Shown: piece after piece, positions 1 to 12,688 of the stretch
Numbering within the stretch: the stretch's first letter is position 1
How the letters are laid out: every line of letters begins with the position of its first letter
Origin: Mesostigma viride
Lineage: Eukaryota; Streptophyta; Mesostigmatophyceae; Mesostigmatales; Mesostigmataceae
Direction: 5' to 3'
Length of the DNA: 64,000 nucleotides
Assembly (NCBI GenBank): GCA_009746045.1
Contig: RPFO01001150.1
Coordinates: forward strand, 32,405 to 96,404
Translations under genes and position numbers: made by a program
Notes under the pieces: generated by a model
Told to the model about the DNA's origin: nothing
Database searches by the model: none
What the model saw: only the letters and a program-made list of their open reading frames with translations

Positions 1-875
1 GGCGTACAAGAGTGCCCACCACAAGTACATGTATGTGCAACACGGTACGTTGTTAATGTTATGAAGGCATATATGCAGTGTCATGAACACGCCTAACTAT
101 ATACCTGCTTCCGTCCATGCGTGTGTCCGTGTGCATCCCTTTTTTCGTGCAGTCGAGTTATCCTCCATGTTGGGCAACCTCGCCCTTGATGGTGAGGCAA
201 ACAATTGTTTATAATGAGCTGTATTCGTGGCGCAAGAACTTTTGTGCAATTGTTGCCCCCCCTTAAATTTAGTCCTTAATTGCTGCTAACGAAACCAGTC
301 CACTTTTTTTGTTTCTTAGTCGTGGCGACGCAATTTAGCATGGCCGACGTCGTACGCGAAATGCATTACCTAAAATTAATCATCACGGACCCAGCATGTA
401 GTTTGCTGTTTGGGTACGTATGGGGGTAAGAAGAGCCTTTAATGTTTTCACTTTCCTTTTTGCTCACAGCATGCCTTGCCATTTCCAACCAACGGTATGA
501 CCGTTGTCCTCCCGGGCTTGGACTAATATGTTTGTATCTTTACATATGATGCTGGTCATGTTTAGGATCTCGTGTCTTTTTTCTCTCCATCATGAGGCCC
601 CTTGCACGCATTCTAGACCACCATATGAAAAGTGTGATTACTCTTCTAGTTTCAAGAGTGTGGTTCTCGTGGTCTGAAAGCCGTGTGCATGAGTTCTGGA
701 GATGAAGTGGGAGGATTTCCCTGAACAAAATCTAATAAGTGCTAATATTGAATAATACTTAGTTGGTACGTTATAGTTACATGAGTTTGACTTTTTGTGG
801 CGTGGCGGTTTAGATAATAGTAATGATGATAGATAGCGCAACTATTACTGGTTAATAACGAGCCCTCCTTACATC
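1..875. other. No gene recognised
   Basis: AT-rich sequence with only short ORFs of biased composition and no domain I recognise. I see no tRNA, no rRNA and no convincing exon. Confidence 0.5.
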
Positions 876-1487
876 GGAGGGAGGGAGGGAGGGAGGGAGG
901 GAGGGAGGGAGGGAGGGAGGGAGGGAGGGAGGGAGGGAGGGAGGGAGGGAGGGAGGGAGGGAGGGAGGGAGGGAGGGAGGGAGGGATGGGGAGGGATGGG
1001 GAGGGGAGGGAGGGAGGGAGGGAGGGAGGGAGGGGATGGGGGAGGGAGGGAGGGAGGGAGGGAGGGGAGGGAGGGAGGGAGGGAGGAGGGAGGAGGGAGG
1101 GAGGGAGGGAGGGAGGGAGGGAGGGAGGGAGGGAGGGAGGGAGGGAGGAGGGGGAGGGAGGGAGGGGGAGGGAGGGAGGGAGGGAGGAGGGAGGGAGGGA
1201 GGAGGGAGGAGGGAGGGGGAGGGAGGGAGGGAGGGAGGGATGGGGGAGGGAGGGAGGGAGGGAGGGATGGGGAGGGAGGGATGGGGGGGGAGGGAGGGAG
1301 GGAGGGAGGGATGGGGGAGGGAGGGAGGGAGGGAGGGAGGGAGGGAGGGAGGGAGGGAGGGAGGGAGGGAGGAGGGAGGGAGGGAGGGAGGGAGGGAGGG
1401 AGGGAGGGAGGGAGGGATGGGGAGGGAGGGAGGGAGGGATGGGGAGGGAGGGAGGGAGGGATGGGGGGGGAGGGAGGGAGGGAGGGT
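876..1487. repeat. GGGA tetranucleotide microsatellite
   Basis: About 610 bp of almost pure GGGA, interrupted by GGGGA and GGATGGGG variants. The + strand has runs of three or more G every four bases, so it is strongly G-quadruplex prone. The overlapping Gly/Arg/Glu and Pro/Ser/Leu ORFs on both strands are repeat artefacts. Confidence 0.95.
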
Positions 1488-2620
1488 TTGGTTAATGTAC
1501 TCACTGCCAGTCACGGGGACTTGTCTTGACTGCACGGTTGCTTTTTATCTGAACAGGGTCTGATGGGAACGACGGCAGTGACAGCGACAGCAGTGGTGGC
1601 GACCGCGACCGTGGTACATACTTCTTACGAAGCCGGCCAGTGAAGCCAAACTATAAATATTTGGACTAAGTCTGATACTGTACTTTGGTTCTCAAGGACT
1701 ACTGCTATCTAGTTCATAAGGCCCACCGTCCGACAATGAGGTGATTACCTTGATGGTAAAAACAAGTCAGTGGTCAACTGCTGTGCCTGTCGCTTTATAA
1801 TATGTCCTATAGTAGATGGCAGTTACAGAACCAATCTTCATCAATCCTTTCCCGCACCCAGGAAGGCACTACGCGTGCAAATTTGTAGCACGAGGATGTG
1901 GGACAAATGACGTGTCCTCAAAGTGTCAAACTGTGGTATTAATTACTGCAGGATTGGTTCCCACAGAGAATTTTACAAGCACTGGGGCTGGTTGCAAAAG
2001 GTGTAAGATTAAAGGCTCAATCTAAGGACATGACGTGTTTTCTTCATTGCGTAGTTTAATTTGAATCTAATAAGAGTTTGTGTTAATTCATTGATTAATC
2101 AAGAAAATATAGCCTAATTAATTAAGTAAGTACTTGCGTGTCATGCGCATGGGCGTGCCACGGAGTACTATGCTAATCTTTTCAGAAAAATAATTACACG
2201 AAAGTTACAAATATCGTCTGCATCATGCCAACCATAGCGTCACTAGAGCCGGGGATAAGATACTCATCTGCCCAGCCCTCTGCTGTTGTAATGGCATTTA
2301 GGCTAAGGAACCAACTGTGATCGTTCCTTAGCGTGACTAGCTTGCACCAGTTGATCAATATAGCTTTGACGTCGATATAAGTCGCGAATGTCGATGTAAC
2401 TTGCGCATATCGATGCTGGCCAGCTACTACTCTCAGTCAGAGAGACATCTACAACGTCGAGGTGCCCGGGCCATGGACTATGTAGGCCACGGGCTAATGT
2501 GGCCTACCAGCTGCAGCGCTACATGTACATGATCCAACGAACGTTGCCCTCCTTTGACCAACGTACGCTGGTCACAGCCAGCCGACCGAGTACGGTTGGG
2601 ACTTTCCCCAGATCTGATAC
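1488..2620. other. No gene recognised
   Basis: Intergenic sequence without a recognisable reading frame. The short ORF at 1816-2025 has no family signature that I can name. Confidence 0.45.
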
Positions 2621-2767
2621 GGCAATGTGGGGCCCCACGGGGTCATCCCCTTTGTCCTTGAGGAGTTCGGGGCCATGGGCCCCAAGACGGCGGAGTTTTT
2701 CCACGAGCGCGGCCAGCGCCGTGTAGACCGCCTCGACCTCAAGAGTCAGACCGCCCGCGTGGTCTGA
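2621..2767 (+). pseudogene. Possible decayed retroelement reading frame
   Basis: A 49-codon stop-bounded frame reads HGVIPFVLEEFGAMGPKTAE followed by a charged stretch. The pattern P-x-V-x-E-x-x-G-x-x-G-x-K/A resembles the region downstream of reverse transcriptase in some LINE-like elements. Both flanks carry stops, so this would be a relic. The resemblance is from memory of the family and is weak. Confidence 0.25.
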
Positions 2768-3109
2768 CCGCACGTGCTCATCGTATTGGTGGCAGCGCCT
2801 GTCACATGCCCTCACTCGCACCGTTGCTGATGTGTTTTCCCGCCGCACTTTGACGCGACCCATGCAGTCTAGATCCCTCCCAGGCCTGCATGCATGGTGG
2901 GCTGGCAGCGATGGTTGTGTCGTAGTTTTGTGATGGAGGTAGTTGTACCTTGTGCAGCTGGCGTGATCCTTGGATGCCGTCCATGTCAGATTACTATTAA
3001 TTTCTTCAGGGTTCTTCTTCATTTTAGGGTTTTCCTTATGTTGCATGCCAATATCACCTCCGTAGTAATTGATCATTCTCAATGAATTTATCTTAAAAAC
3101 TATCCAGCA

Positions 3110-3890
3110 GCTCAGGGGGGCGCCCCAATGCTGCAGAGCCAGCTGCCCAGGGCAGCTGGGCCGTCACACCGCTGTCGGGGGGGGTGTTCAGTGCCCCCTG
3201 CAGCGACGTCGCACACGCGACAGTCGAGAGGGGAGTCCATCACTCCCCGTGAGGGCCAGCAGGCCCCTCCCACTACCCAGGGTGGCCCGCGGCGTCGCAC
3301 ACGAGACAGTCGCGAGGGGAGTCCGGTCCATCCCTCCCCGGGAGGGCCAGCAGGCCCCTCCCACTACCCAGGGTGGCGCCCGTCCACCCTGGGCACCTCG
3401 GCAGAGGGGGATGCCACTCCCTCTGCCTCCAGCTCGCGGGCCAACCGCGGCAAGGCGGTGGCCACGGCCGGGCTGCGGATGAGGAGGTGATGGTGGTCCC
3501 TCCAACCCACCCACTACCCTGAGCAACCGCAGGACGTGGAGATGGAGGGGGCCCTGACAGAGCAGGACCTGATCACCCTTGCAGACTAGGGTGTGTGGCG
3601 TGCCATCCAGGCACACACACAGGTCTTCCACGGGATGGCAGACAGGCCTGACTGAGCCTATCATGGCTGAGCAGGCCAGCATGGTGTGTGCCATTATAAT
3701 GCACATCCAGGGGCTGCGCGACCGCCATCCATATATATATCCTGCATATCTGTGACAACCTACTGGCTGTCCTCCATGCCCTCCTTCGGGGAGAAGGGGT
3801 GCGGGGCAACAGGCTTCGCATGGTGACATACCTGGAGCGTCTCGATCCACAATGTCATCATGGCCGGGGCTGGTAATTAAGCTGCTGCCG
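3110..3890 (+). pseudogene. Possible decayed gag-like region
   Basis: The first part holds a tandem duplication of about 80 bp (3212-3292 and 3293-3375), Arg/Pro/Gly-rich in translation. Further on, one + frame reads an acidic stretch (EMEGALTEQDLITLAD), a stop, then AIQAHTQVFHGMAD. A second frame reads MAEQASMVCAIIMHIQGLRD. The helical, frame-shifting pattern looks like a dead retrotransposon capsid region, but no zinc knuckle is visible. Confidence 0.3.
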
Positions 3891-5406
3891 TCATGGCTCC
3901 ACCATACCTTTACTATAAAAGTACTAACACTACTGACAACAACACGATGAAGATGACGACTCTCTCTCTCCCACAGTTCATGAGTGGGAAGCTGCACGTA
4001 GGAGGCAGCTATAGGAAAATCCTCCCACACGTGTGCCTAGCTGTTCAGCCCACCCACCACGTCCTTGCCAGGGGTGGGCCACGGTTGCTGCACCCCCGCC
4101 CCGTTCAAATATTAACCTTCCCACGAACCCTCCCACTAACCCCTCTCACACTTTCCCCAGTAACTGCTGCTCAGGCTCCTCCCTCCTCTTAACACCTTCC
4201 CTCATCACCATCCTCTCCCTCTGGGTCACCCACACACTGGCCTGTCCTCAATCACACCCGTCCTGTAGACAGGATTAACATTAGGGGCCTAGCTGCCTGC
4301 GTGAGGGGTACATACTTAGGGAGCAGGGGAACCTGGCCTTGGTGACCCTGCAGCTAGCCAGGGAGGAGCTGAATGTCAAGAATTGGTTTGGGGCTCTCAT
4401 GCGGAGTATTTTTTTCCACCAATGTAGCACCATTATCGAGCACAGCTATTCAGAACCTCATAATGATGTTCCAGGTAAGGTATCCCAGGTGGCAGGACAC
4501 TCAAGGGCTGCATGGGTATGTAGTGTGGGAGGACTTCTGTATATAATAAGGAGTTTTACTGAACTTCTTGCCACGGTCCCCAGAGTTCAGTTGAGATGTA
4601 TGGTGCATTCAGGTGGGTAGATGAGTATCAGGTGGTCACCCATTAATTAATTAATTAAACTCGTGCTCCCGTTGGGGAGTCACGGAGCACCGAAGTGCTT
4701 TTAATCCCTGTGTGTGCACTACAGGAGAAAGGGCAGAGACCCCCAGTCTCCTTCATGCCAAAGGCATGCCACAGCTGCAATCGGGCGCGGCTAGCTAAAA
4801 GGACAGGCTAACGATCCGGCAAACTGTGGGTGCAATAAGACCCATGTGAGCATATCATATATAGCAAGGAGCGTGGGCAAGGAGCGTGGGCAAGTAATCT
4901 GAACATAGCCAGGGCGTAGCATGGCTGTAAGGACTAGGCTAAGGCTATGGCTGGTTGTGTACCGTGCGTTGGCGGCACGTGACTAGGTGTGTTGGCACAG
5001 CTAGGCAACATTCTAGGCATGGCTGCCTTAGCGGCAGTGACGTGTGGTCACCCATGACTACGTAGCCGAGACCAAGTAGTGGTGGGAATTGGCTATTAAG
5101 GCTCGCCATGAGCGATGTCCAGCAGTTTATAGATCCCGAATTCTGGCTGCATTCCTTCTTGGAGAAACTGAGACTGGATCGTAACACCTATCTATGCTCT
5201 CCACAGGATTGGCTAGGCATCATGGTTGGGAGAATATGAAGGTGCCACATCAAGCTGGCCCTGGCCCCCCTCAGCAACGGGAACCCCAATGTCAAGAAGA
5301 GGGTCAGGGTGGAGGGGGAGGAGGAGGAGAAGGGGCAGGCTAGGGAGTATAAGATTAGAGGCCTCCCACCATTGCCATGATGTTAAGTCGCTGCTGGGGC
5401 AGTAAT
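3891..5406. other. No gene recognised; contains one copy of a 38-bp dispersed repeat
   Basis: Low-coding sequence. Positions 4649-4686 carry a 38-bp segment (AATTAATTAAACTCGTGCTC and on) that recurs identically at 43696-43733 inside an intron of the recombinase gene. A short direct duplication (GGAGCGTGGGCAA) lies near 4868-4893. Confidence 0.5.
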
Positions 5407-5424
5407 TTATATAAGGATCAGGGG

Positions 5425-5849
5425 AAGGGCAAGGTGAAGGGCAAGGTGAAGGGCAAGGGCAAGGGCAAGGGCAAGGGCAAGGGCAAGGGCAAGGGCAAGG
5501 GCAAGGGCAAGGGCAAGGGCAAGGGCAAGGGCAAGGGCATTAGGGCAAGGGCAAGGGCAAGGGCAAGGGCAAGGGCAAGGGCAAGGGCAAGGGCAAGGGC
5601 AAGGGCAAGGGCAAGGGCAAGGGCAAGGGCAAGGGCAAGGGCAAGGGCAAGGGCAAGGGCAAGGGCAAGGGCAAGGGCAAGGGCAAGGGCAAGGGCAAGG
5701 GCAAGGGCAAGGGCAAGGGCAAGGGCAAGGGCAAGGGCAAGGGCAAGGGCAAGGGCAAGGGCAAGGGCAAGGGCAAGGGCAAGGGCAAGAGCAAGGGCAA
5801 GGGCAAGGGCAAGGGCAAGGGCATGCAAGGGCAGGGGCAAGGGCAAGGG
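5425..5849. repeat. GGGCAA hexanucleotide array
   Basis: About 70 copies of GGGCAA with few interruptions (a CATTA insertion near 5539, an A for G near 5790, a GCATGC near 5821). It reads as Lys-Gly, Arg-Ala or Gly-Gln depending on frame. GGG every six bases makes the + strand G-quadruplex prone. It abuts the AAC array. Confidence 0.95.
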
Positions 5850-5857
5850 CAACAAGT

Positions 5858-6586
<729 letters not shown>

Positions 6587-6778
6587 GACAACCTCTTGAA
6601 GAAGAAGGAGCGACAGCAGCTGCGGTGCACACACTGTGCGGTACGGCGTGGCAACGCAAGGAGGACTGCCGCAATAACGAGGAGAAAGCTGGGACACCTG
6701 GATGGAGTGCTCTGCCACAAGTGCTTTCGGGGCCGCATCACGGCGACCCAGCCAACTGCAGGCGCTCTCCCTACTAGA
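6587..6778 (+). CDS. Candidate exon with Cys2-Cys2 zinc-finger-like motif after poly-Asn
   Basis: The Asn frame of the AAC array continues without a stop into DNLLKKKERQQLRCTHC, a basic stretch, then GVLCHKC (Cys pairs at 6626-6637 and 6713-6724). It reaches a consensus splice donor AGA|GTGAGT at 6778/6779. The layout C-x2-C, 25 residues, C-x2-C with Arg-rich filling recalls GATA-like or other treble-clef fingers, but the spacing is longer than the GATA 17-18. No upstream ATG is visible in frame; the start would lie in another exon. The alternative is chance openness next to a stop-free repeat. Confidence 0.35.
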
Positions 6779-7142
6779 GTGAGTTTTCCTTTGATGACTG
6801 TCATGGTGTGTCCTCTTTAAACCCTCCATCTGCATGCCCCTCTGGCAGGTCAGTCAGCAGGACTGGCAAGGTGTTGATGTTGGTCAAAGAAGACTACTAC
6901 TATGTCACTAAACCCACATTCATATGTGTGGTTCCCAAGGTTTCCCGGGCATCCACCACAGCATCACCTCATATCAGTATTGATGAGCTCGCGTTATATA
7001 CAGCTGCACTTCCCCCCTGGGCATGAAGTCAGTGCAGAGGTGCATGGTAGCAGCTAAACTATAGGGGGGCAGCACTCAGAGGTGCATGCCAGGTGGTCAG
7101 ATCCCACTAGCTGTCAGCATTAATTGTCAGTTCAATGATCCC

Positions 7143-8320
7143 AAACCGCCTAAGTGGCATGTAGCTACTCCACCTAAGTGCAAGGGCAGAGTGGTTGGTG
7201 ATGACGTTCATATAAAAGGGCAATCATATTTCGCATGGGCCAGGCTACTATATACCACAATATAATTGTTAAACCTGCATGGTATGGACAAATCACAGTT
7301 GCTCAGGGCTCTCTTGATTGCTGAAGCCAGGTACTACCCTGTGGAGGCACTGCTTCTTGATCAGCAGTAGTACTTGCGTTGCCAATGAGCCAGGGTGTGA
7401 GGCTATTGACCTGGCAGGGCTGGAAGATCACGAGAGGCAAGGTATATCATTGAAAGGGCCATTAGGTCGATTTTAACCATTGTAGCTAAGGATTAAGAAG
7501 GTAATAGCCTGGCTGACAGTCATGGGTCATATGCAGACAGAGCATTGTGGTCAACCATGCTGTACTCAATACAGTAGGAGGCCACTCATGACAACTCCTC
7601 ATGCAGGGGGGTCTCATTATACACCAGATGGATTACTGGCAGGAATAAACCCACCATGCAGAGGTACTAGCCCGTTACTACGCACAGCGAGCACAGGCCG
7701 CCAGCAAATTAGCTGCCAAGGATGCAACGCATCCACGTGCTAGCTTCAGGGAAGGAGACCAAGTTCTCTTCTACAAGGAATTATGAGGGCTAGGAAAAGT
7801 GGGTACCTGGCTAGGGCCAGACACTAATAATCCTCAAGTTTGACACCAATGGCAAGACATCTTGACACTGGTAGAGTGCACAGGTGCTCACCTCACAGGA
7901 TAAAACTGTATCTACCTCCCCTGACAGATGTGGCAGAAGAGGAAGAGCTGTAATTGGCCGACAGCCCAATATGTACAGTTTCCTGGCATAGCATTGTTAT
8001 TTGGAACACCCAGGGTTGAGTGGTTGTGTGGAACACCCAATGTGGTGAGAGTGACAGCCACAACACTTGTGAACACCAGATCACCCTCGATGATAGCAGT
8101 AAGTCACTGCAGGCTGGGCCACCTGCAGATGGGGGTCAAAATGGCAAAGAAGGTGGTCAGCATCCACTCACCCCTTCACCTGTGGTACATGCTCAGCCAA
8201 TAGCTGCATCATCAAAACGCAGTCTAGCAAAAGCTGTCCGCACTTGTCAGAGTGCTTGCATTGAGCCAAAGCTCAAACTGCATGCTGCAGAATCTGCTAA
8301 GGTGGGTAAGGTGGGGCCGC
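7143..8320 (+). pseudogene. Decayed copia-type integrase (and following linker)
   Basis: The + strand translation matches, in pieces, the integrase of the intact element at 24.1-27.5 kb: KPPKWHVATPP, then VVGDDVH, LLLDQQ, LAGLEDHERQG, GSYADRALW and a GD(Q)VLFYKE-like stretch. Many stops and frameshifts interrupt it, so it is long dead. It lies opposite in strand to the intact element. The stretch from about 8,080 to 8,300 (DDSSKSLQAGPPADGG, KRSLAKAVRT) corresponds to the variable linker after integrase. Confidence 0.8.
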
Positions 8321-9557
8321 ATGACAATAGCCCCCGTACATGGTGGCAGTGGATACACAACTCACAAGTGTTGCGGACCGGCCAGTTGGTCCGGTTGGTC
8401 CGGGCGCAACAATGAAATTAATGGTGTCTTAGGCAGCCTTGCGTAGTCCGTAGGGCTTTGGGATTCATTTCGGTACTTATTTGGTAATTGCCCTTTAGTC
8501 CGGGACTCTGTATGAAACTGTGATAGATTGAGTGATACGGACTAGTTATTTTGGGCCTAGATGCCAAACCGGGTCGGCCCTAGATGCCAAACCGAAATCG
8601 CGTCTGGGAGGTCGGCGCACGTGGCGCCGCGCCTGCTTATCCGTTCCGCCGTCACTAGCGCACCTAGGTGAAATTGGTCCGAGGACGAAGTTCTCGTCCT
8701 CTTGGTTTGATGAATGTGAAGTGCAGCTATGCCTACACATTGAACCTGGGGCAACTATCCATTTGTAACTGTACAGGTTTTACCGCGCCTTTACAAGTGT
8801 GTATTAATTAGATTGGCATCAATTAAGTCGCGGTGCCAGATATCTCACGACCCCTGCATGTCGTGAAGCGCAAATTTCTGCATTACATAGGCCACATTGA
8901 TTCTTCCTAATACCTGCACAGTTGATCGCTACGTAACTCAGTTTTATGTAAATATGCATGGGGACGTAACCAGAGCGGCGGAGGCTCATCATACGATGAC
9001 AGTCTAGAAGCTATAGGGTGGAATTCAAGGGGGATCGAGAAAGACACAGTCCAGAAACGCCCCAGGGGGATGTCCAGCAGCAGCAACCGCAGCTGAGCAA
9101 CAGCCGCAGCAGCAACCACCGCAGCAGCAGCAACCTCAGCAGCAGCAACAACCACAGTCGCGACCACAGTTGCCGCCGCTGTATCCTTAGCAGACCGGGC
9201 ACGAGAATCAAGGCACGTTGCACTACCGTTACCAGCAACCACCAAGGGCTGGGCTGGGCGCGGCCGCCCCATGGGACCTCCGCCGGCCCCAACACACAGG
9301 GACATGCGTAGAGCGGTGTGCTTTGGCAGTACTTCCCTACTACCCACGGCGTTGTGGAACTCCGACGATGAGGGTGATCGATGACACCAGGGCAGATATA
9401 GAGGATTTGGCAACTTGGTAGTAGACGCGGATAACGAGGGACCTGAGGCACCGGGCCAGCCATCCGTCCCTCAACCGCCGCGGACACGGTCAGGGGGGAG
9501 CGGCAGCGCTAACGCACACGACGAGGGGACATATGCACCACTTACAGCGACCTGCCA
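8321..9557. other. No gene recognised; CAG-rich patch
   Basis: Positions 9079-9170 are CAG/CAA-rich and would encode a Pro/Gln stretch ending in a stop near 9190. The surrounding frames are short and broken. Nothing else is recognisable. Confidence 0.4.
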
Positions 9558-9690
9558 GTTAGGAATGATAACGAGTGATGTAGTATAATGCTTGAAAAAT
9601 GGATATGGTTGGCAATGAATTGCTTGCTCATCAGAAAATAGGTTTACCCTTTATCAACACGTGCCTATCACTGGCTGCGCCGCCAGTGAC
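9558..9690 (+). repeat. Dispersed repeat, copy 1 (pair with 12554-12688)
   Basis: About 130 bp shared in direct orientation with 12554-12688, including TATAATGCTTGA, CAATGAATTGCTT, AAAATAGGTTTACCCTTTAT and CACTGGCTGCGCC. Similarity is roughly 80 percent by eye. The spacing of 3 kb would suit degenerate LTRs of one element, but no coding domain lies between them. Confidence 0.75.
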
Positions 9691-11640
9691 CGTTGGGTGC
9701 AGACCGTTGGGCAGAGGCCGCGCACGATGACAGGCACCGGCAGTCTAGTCACAGCATCGTGTGATCACGGATCACTCCACTCTGCAGTACGTTCCATATC
9801 TAGGATACTATAGTACTGTCCAATGGCAGGACACTACGTATACTGGGTACTGACATTTGTCACGTACCCAAAGTACCAACGTACCTATCTATACGGAAAC
9901 ATATGTGACTCGACTAGCAGTCCTATCTGATTAGCCCATGTGGTATTTATATTCACATACCAACGTAGGTTTACAAGGCTTATTCATGCGTTGTACATAT
10001 TAACTATGTGAAGGAGAATTAGCAGCAAAGCATGGAGACTAACTCCAGTTTTATTTCATTCTTTATTTCTTATGCAGGTCTGAACCCCAAACATTATTGT
10101 TATTGTTTTTAAGTTGATTAGGGCCCCCAAAATAAACATGGATGTCTTGGCCAAGTTGGATACGGCTGGCTGTCTTGGCCAGGTTACTATTGGATTACAC
10201 AGTAAATGAAGTGTATAGAGCTGGCTGTCTTGGCCAGGTATTGGATTACACATTAAATGAAGTGTATACAGCTGGCTGTCTTGGCCATCTAGGGTATGAC
10301 AGATAGCATAAGGCTTGTGCCCTCAAGCTGAAAATGAAGATACAAATGAAACTGTTCAGCACCCACACCCCACAGCAAAAGTGTTGAATTTTTACAACGC
10401 GCCCAGCAGTTAAAGAAACTGTGGCTGAACTGTGGTTCAGCCGGCACTGATTAATATCTACATAGGAAGTAGTAATATTAATCAATAGGTTTACGTTGCT
10501 GGTTATGGATACCAGCACAGAATGCACGAGAAACGTGAGAACCGTTGCCGAAGGTGCGAGGACACAGGTGCAGGGAAAGTGGTGCTACCAAGTGGCAGCG
10601 CCCTGCTCGTTATCTACTAATTGTGACGCTGTTGCCTCCAGATGACTGATAGGACAGATCATCTCACAATACTGCTGTCCTTCACTGTGGACCAGCAGAT
10701 CTCGGCTCGTTATCCGGCATAAATAGTCACATCAATGCCCTGTCACACAAGTCCTGTCACTATTTGTTACGTCTAATCAATAGGATTGAATAGACCGCAG
10801 TGTCGGAGACTAAATGTCCTATCGTACAACGTGACAAGACGTCGTATGCATGCCACACGTCACTTGAAGAACCACCGTGGAATCACCGAATCCAAGTAGA
10901 ATGTAGCAGAACAGTATCTTGCTCATATCTCGAGCAATACTCATCAGAATGAACCCGTTTCTGGATTGTAGTAACCAGAAGTAGAATCTCTACAAGCCAA
11001 GTAGCTTAGTAGAATAACATTGCTTGCCAGGCAATCTTAACTCTAGCCCTTTCTTCTCTCTTAGAGCTTGGACGTAACAGCCATATTAACTCCAGCCCTT
11101 TCTTTCTTTTAGACCTGTTAGGCTTGGCAACACATATATAATTGAAAAAACATGCAAAGCACTTGACATCCCTCCCAGCTCTCTGTAGTCTCTGCTCGGG
11201 ATTAATCAAGCACCAAATTACAACACAGCTCAGCCATGACGAATTACAATGAATTCCCTATCCACTGAAAGTAGAAAGCCAAGTGTTAATTGGAGTAGCA
11301 GCTTGTGGATAACCATGCAGAATAATGACCAAAATTGCATCATCACCATAATGGCTCCTGATTGGAACCCCACCAGTTACCCACAAGACCTTATCAGGTA
11401 GACATTGATAGTTATCAGAACTGGCGCCCACCATGGACTGAGAAATAGCACATCACAGAATATATCAAGCACACGACAAACTCCCGTCCTCTGTCTGGGA
11501 CAAAACTAGGGGGACCTGTCGCCACCTCACCAGCAAGGTTGATCGATGGGTCAGCCAATCCCGGAAAATCTGCCTAAGCAGCCCGAGGGAATCGAACCCT
11601 GCCATATAAAATCCCTCTGGTTGAGACAAACCTCAAACTG
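9691..11640. other. LTR-like and repeat-derived sequence without genes
   Basis: Contains a tandem of about 60 bp (10165-10226 and 10227-10285, GCTGGCTGTCTTGGCCAGG core). The stretch at 10500-11240 resembles in texture the solo LTR at 33.9-34.5 kb (shared GTGGTGCTACCAAGT-like word). TGGCGCCCA at 11422-11430 could be a primer-binding site. A tRNA T-arm-like GAATCGAACC lies at 11590-11600. No open frame of note. Confidence 0.4.
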
Positions 11641-12553
11641 AGGGCAAACTCCCAACCAACCAACATCATGCTCCATGACTAAGCATTGTGCAAACTCCGG
11701 GTGGTTTGTTTGGGTTAGGACATATTTGGGAGGCTTCAGGTCTGTCCTAAATGAAAATTTGAAAAACGTTTTTTTTGGATGCTGTGGACTTCCCAAAATA
11801 GTCTGATAGAAGTTTTGGGCAAATTTTTGCATTGGTCGAGGAGTTTCAAGTCAATAATTGTGTTATATAATTTGACAAGTTGCCTTATATGCTGTAACCA
11901 AATGGGCATTCATTATGGAATCCATGGTATCTTATTATGAGTAGAGACAATTGCACGTACTCACAGCTTGTAATTTTGCATACTTAAATATTTAGTGACG
12001 TGATTTTAATTGCAAAGGCTGGAATGTATCTACTACATGAGACATTATCAAGGAGGATTCTGCATATGGTCCATGTGGTTTTTTCCAGTTTCTGTCAGGG
12101 ATTATATCGCGGCTTCGCGGAAAATGACTGACACTAGGGGCTCGTAAATCTCGGGCAAACCTTGAAATGCTCCATGACTGCGCAAATGGACATGGCAAAA
12201 AACTCACATGAGCACACTAGTAATGGTCTAGTAATGGTCTAGTAATGGTCATAGCAGCCGCAGCAGCGACAAACAACCTCAACAGACTCATGCACTCCAG
12301 GAATATAATTAATCACATCAGAATCAGAACATGCATTGGTGTTGACAAGTTACATCATGACGATGGTGGCAGCACTATACATACTGGCATGCATGGCAGA
12401 GAGTGAATCAAAAGCACGGCATATCAGCGGAGAAGCAGCAAAGGAAGCAGCAATGTTGGCAGCCATGGTGCACACATATAGCAATCATTGGTAGCAACAA
12501 TGGTAGCAACCGCGACTTCATGTTTCCATAGCCTCCGGGGCTCCATCGCTATA
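11641..12553. other. No gene recognised
   Basis: AT-rich intergenic sequence. TCTAGTAATGG is repeated three times at about 12,220-12,245, and an imperfect GCAGC/GGCAGC-rich patch lies near 12,250-12,500. Confidence 0.4.
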
Positions 12554-12688
12554 GTTAGGAAATGGGAATGAACGACGTATTATAATGCTTGAGAGCACTG
12601 AGAGCTGTGAGCAATGAATTGCTTGGTTCATTAGAAAATAGGTTTACCCTTTATCAACGTTCCTCTCACTGGCTGCGCCACCAGTGGC
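12554..12688 (+). repeat. Dispersed repeat, copy 2 (pair with 9558-9690)
   Basis: Direct copy of the 9558-9690 segment with scattered substitutions. It is followed by a GC-rich minisatellite-like stretch (12,689-12,860, GCAGCCGCGCCGGTGGCCGC variants) that reads as Ala/Pro/Arg-rich nonsense. Confidence 0.75.

Noticed and set aside
852-1563. Pro/Ser/Leu and Gly/Arg/Glu proteins
   Set aside because: Artefacts of the GGGA microsatellite.
11580-11610. tRNA gene
   Set aside because: Only a T-arm-like segment is present. I found no matching acceptor stem or anticodon arm.
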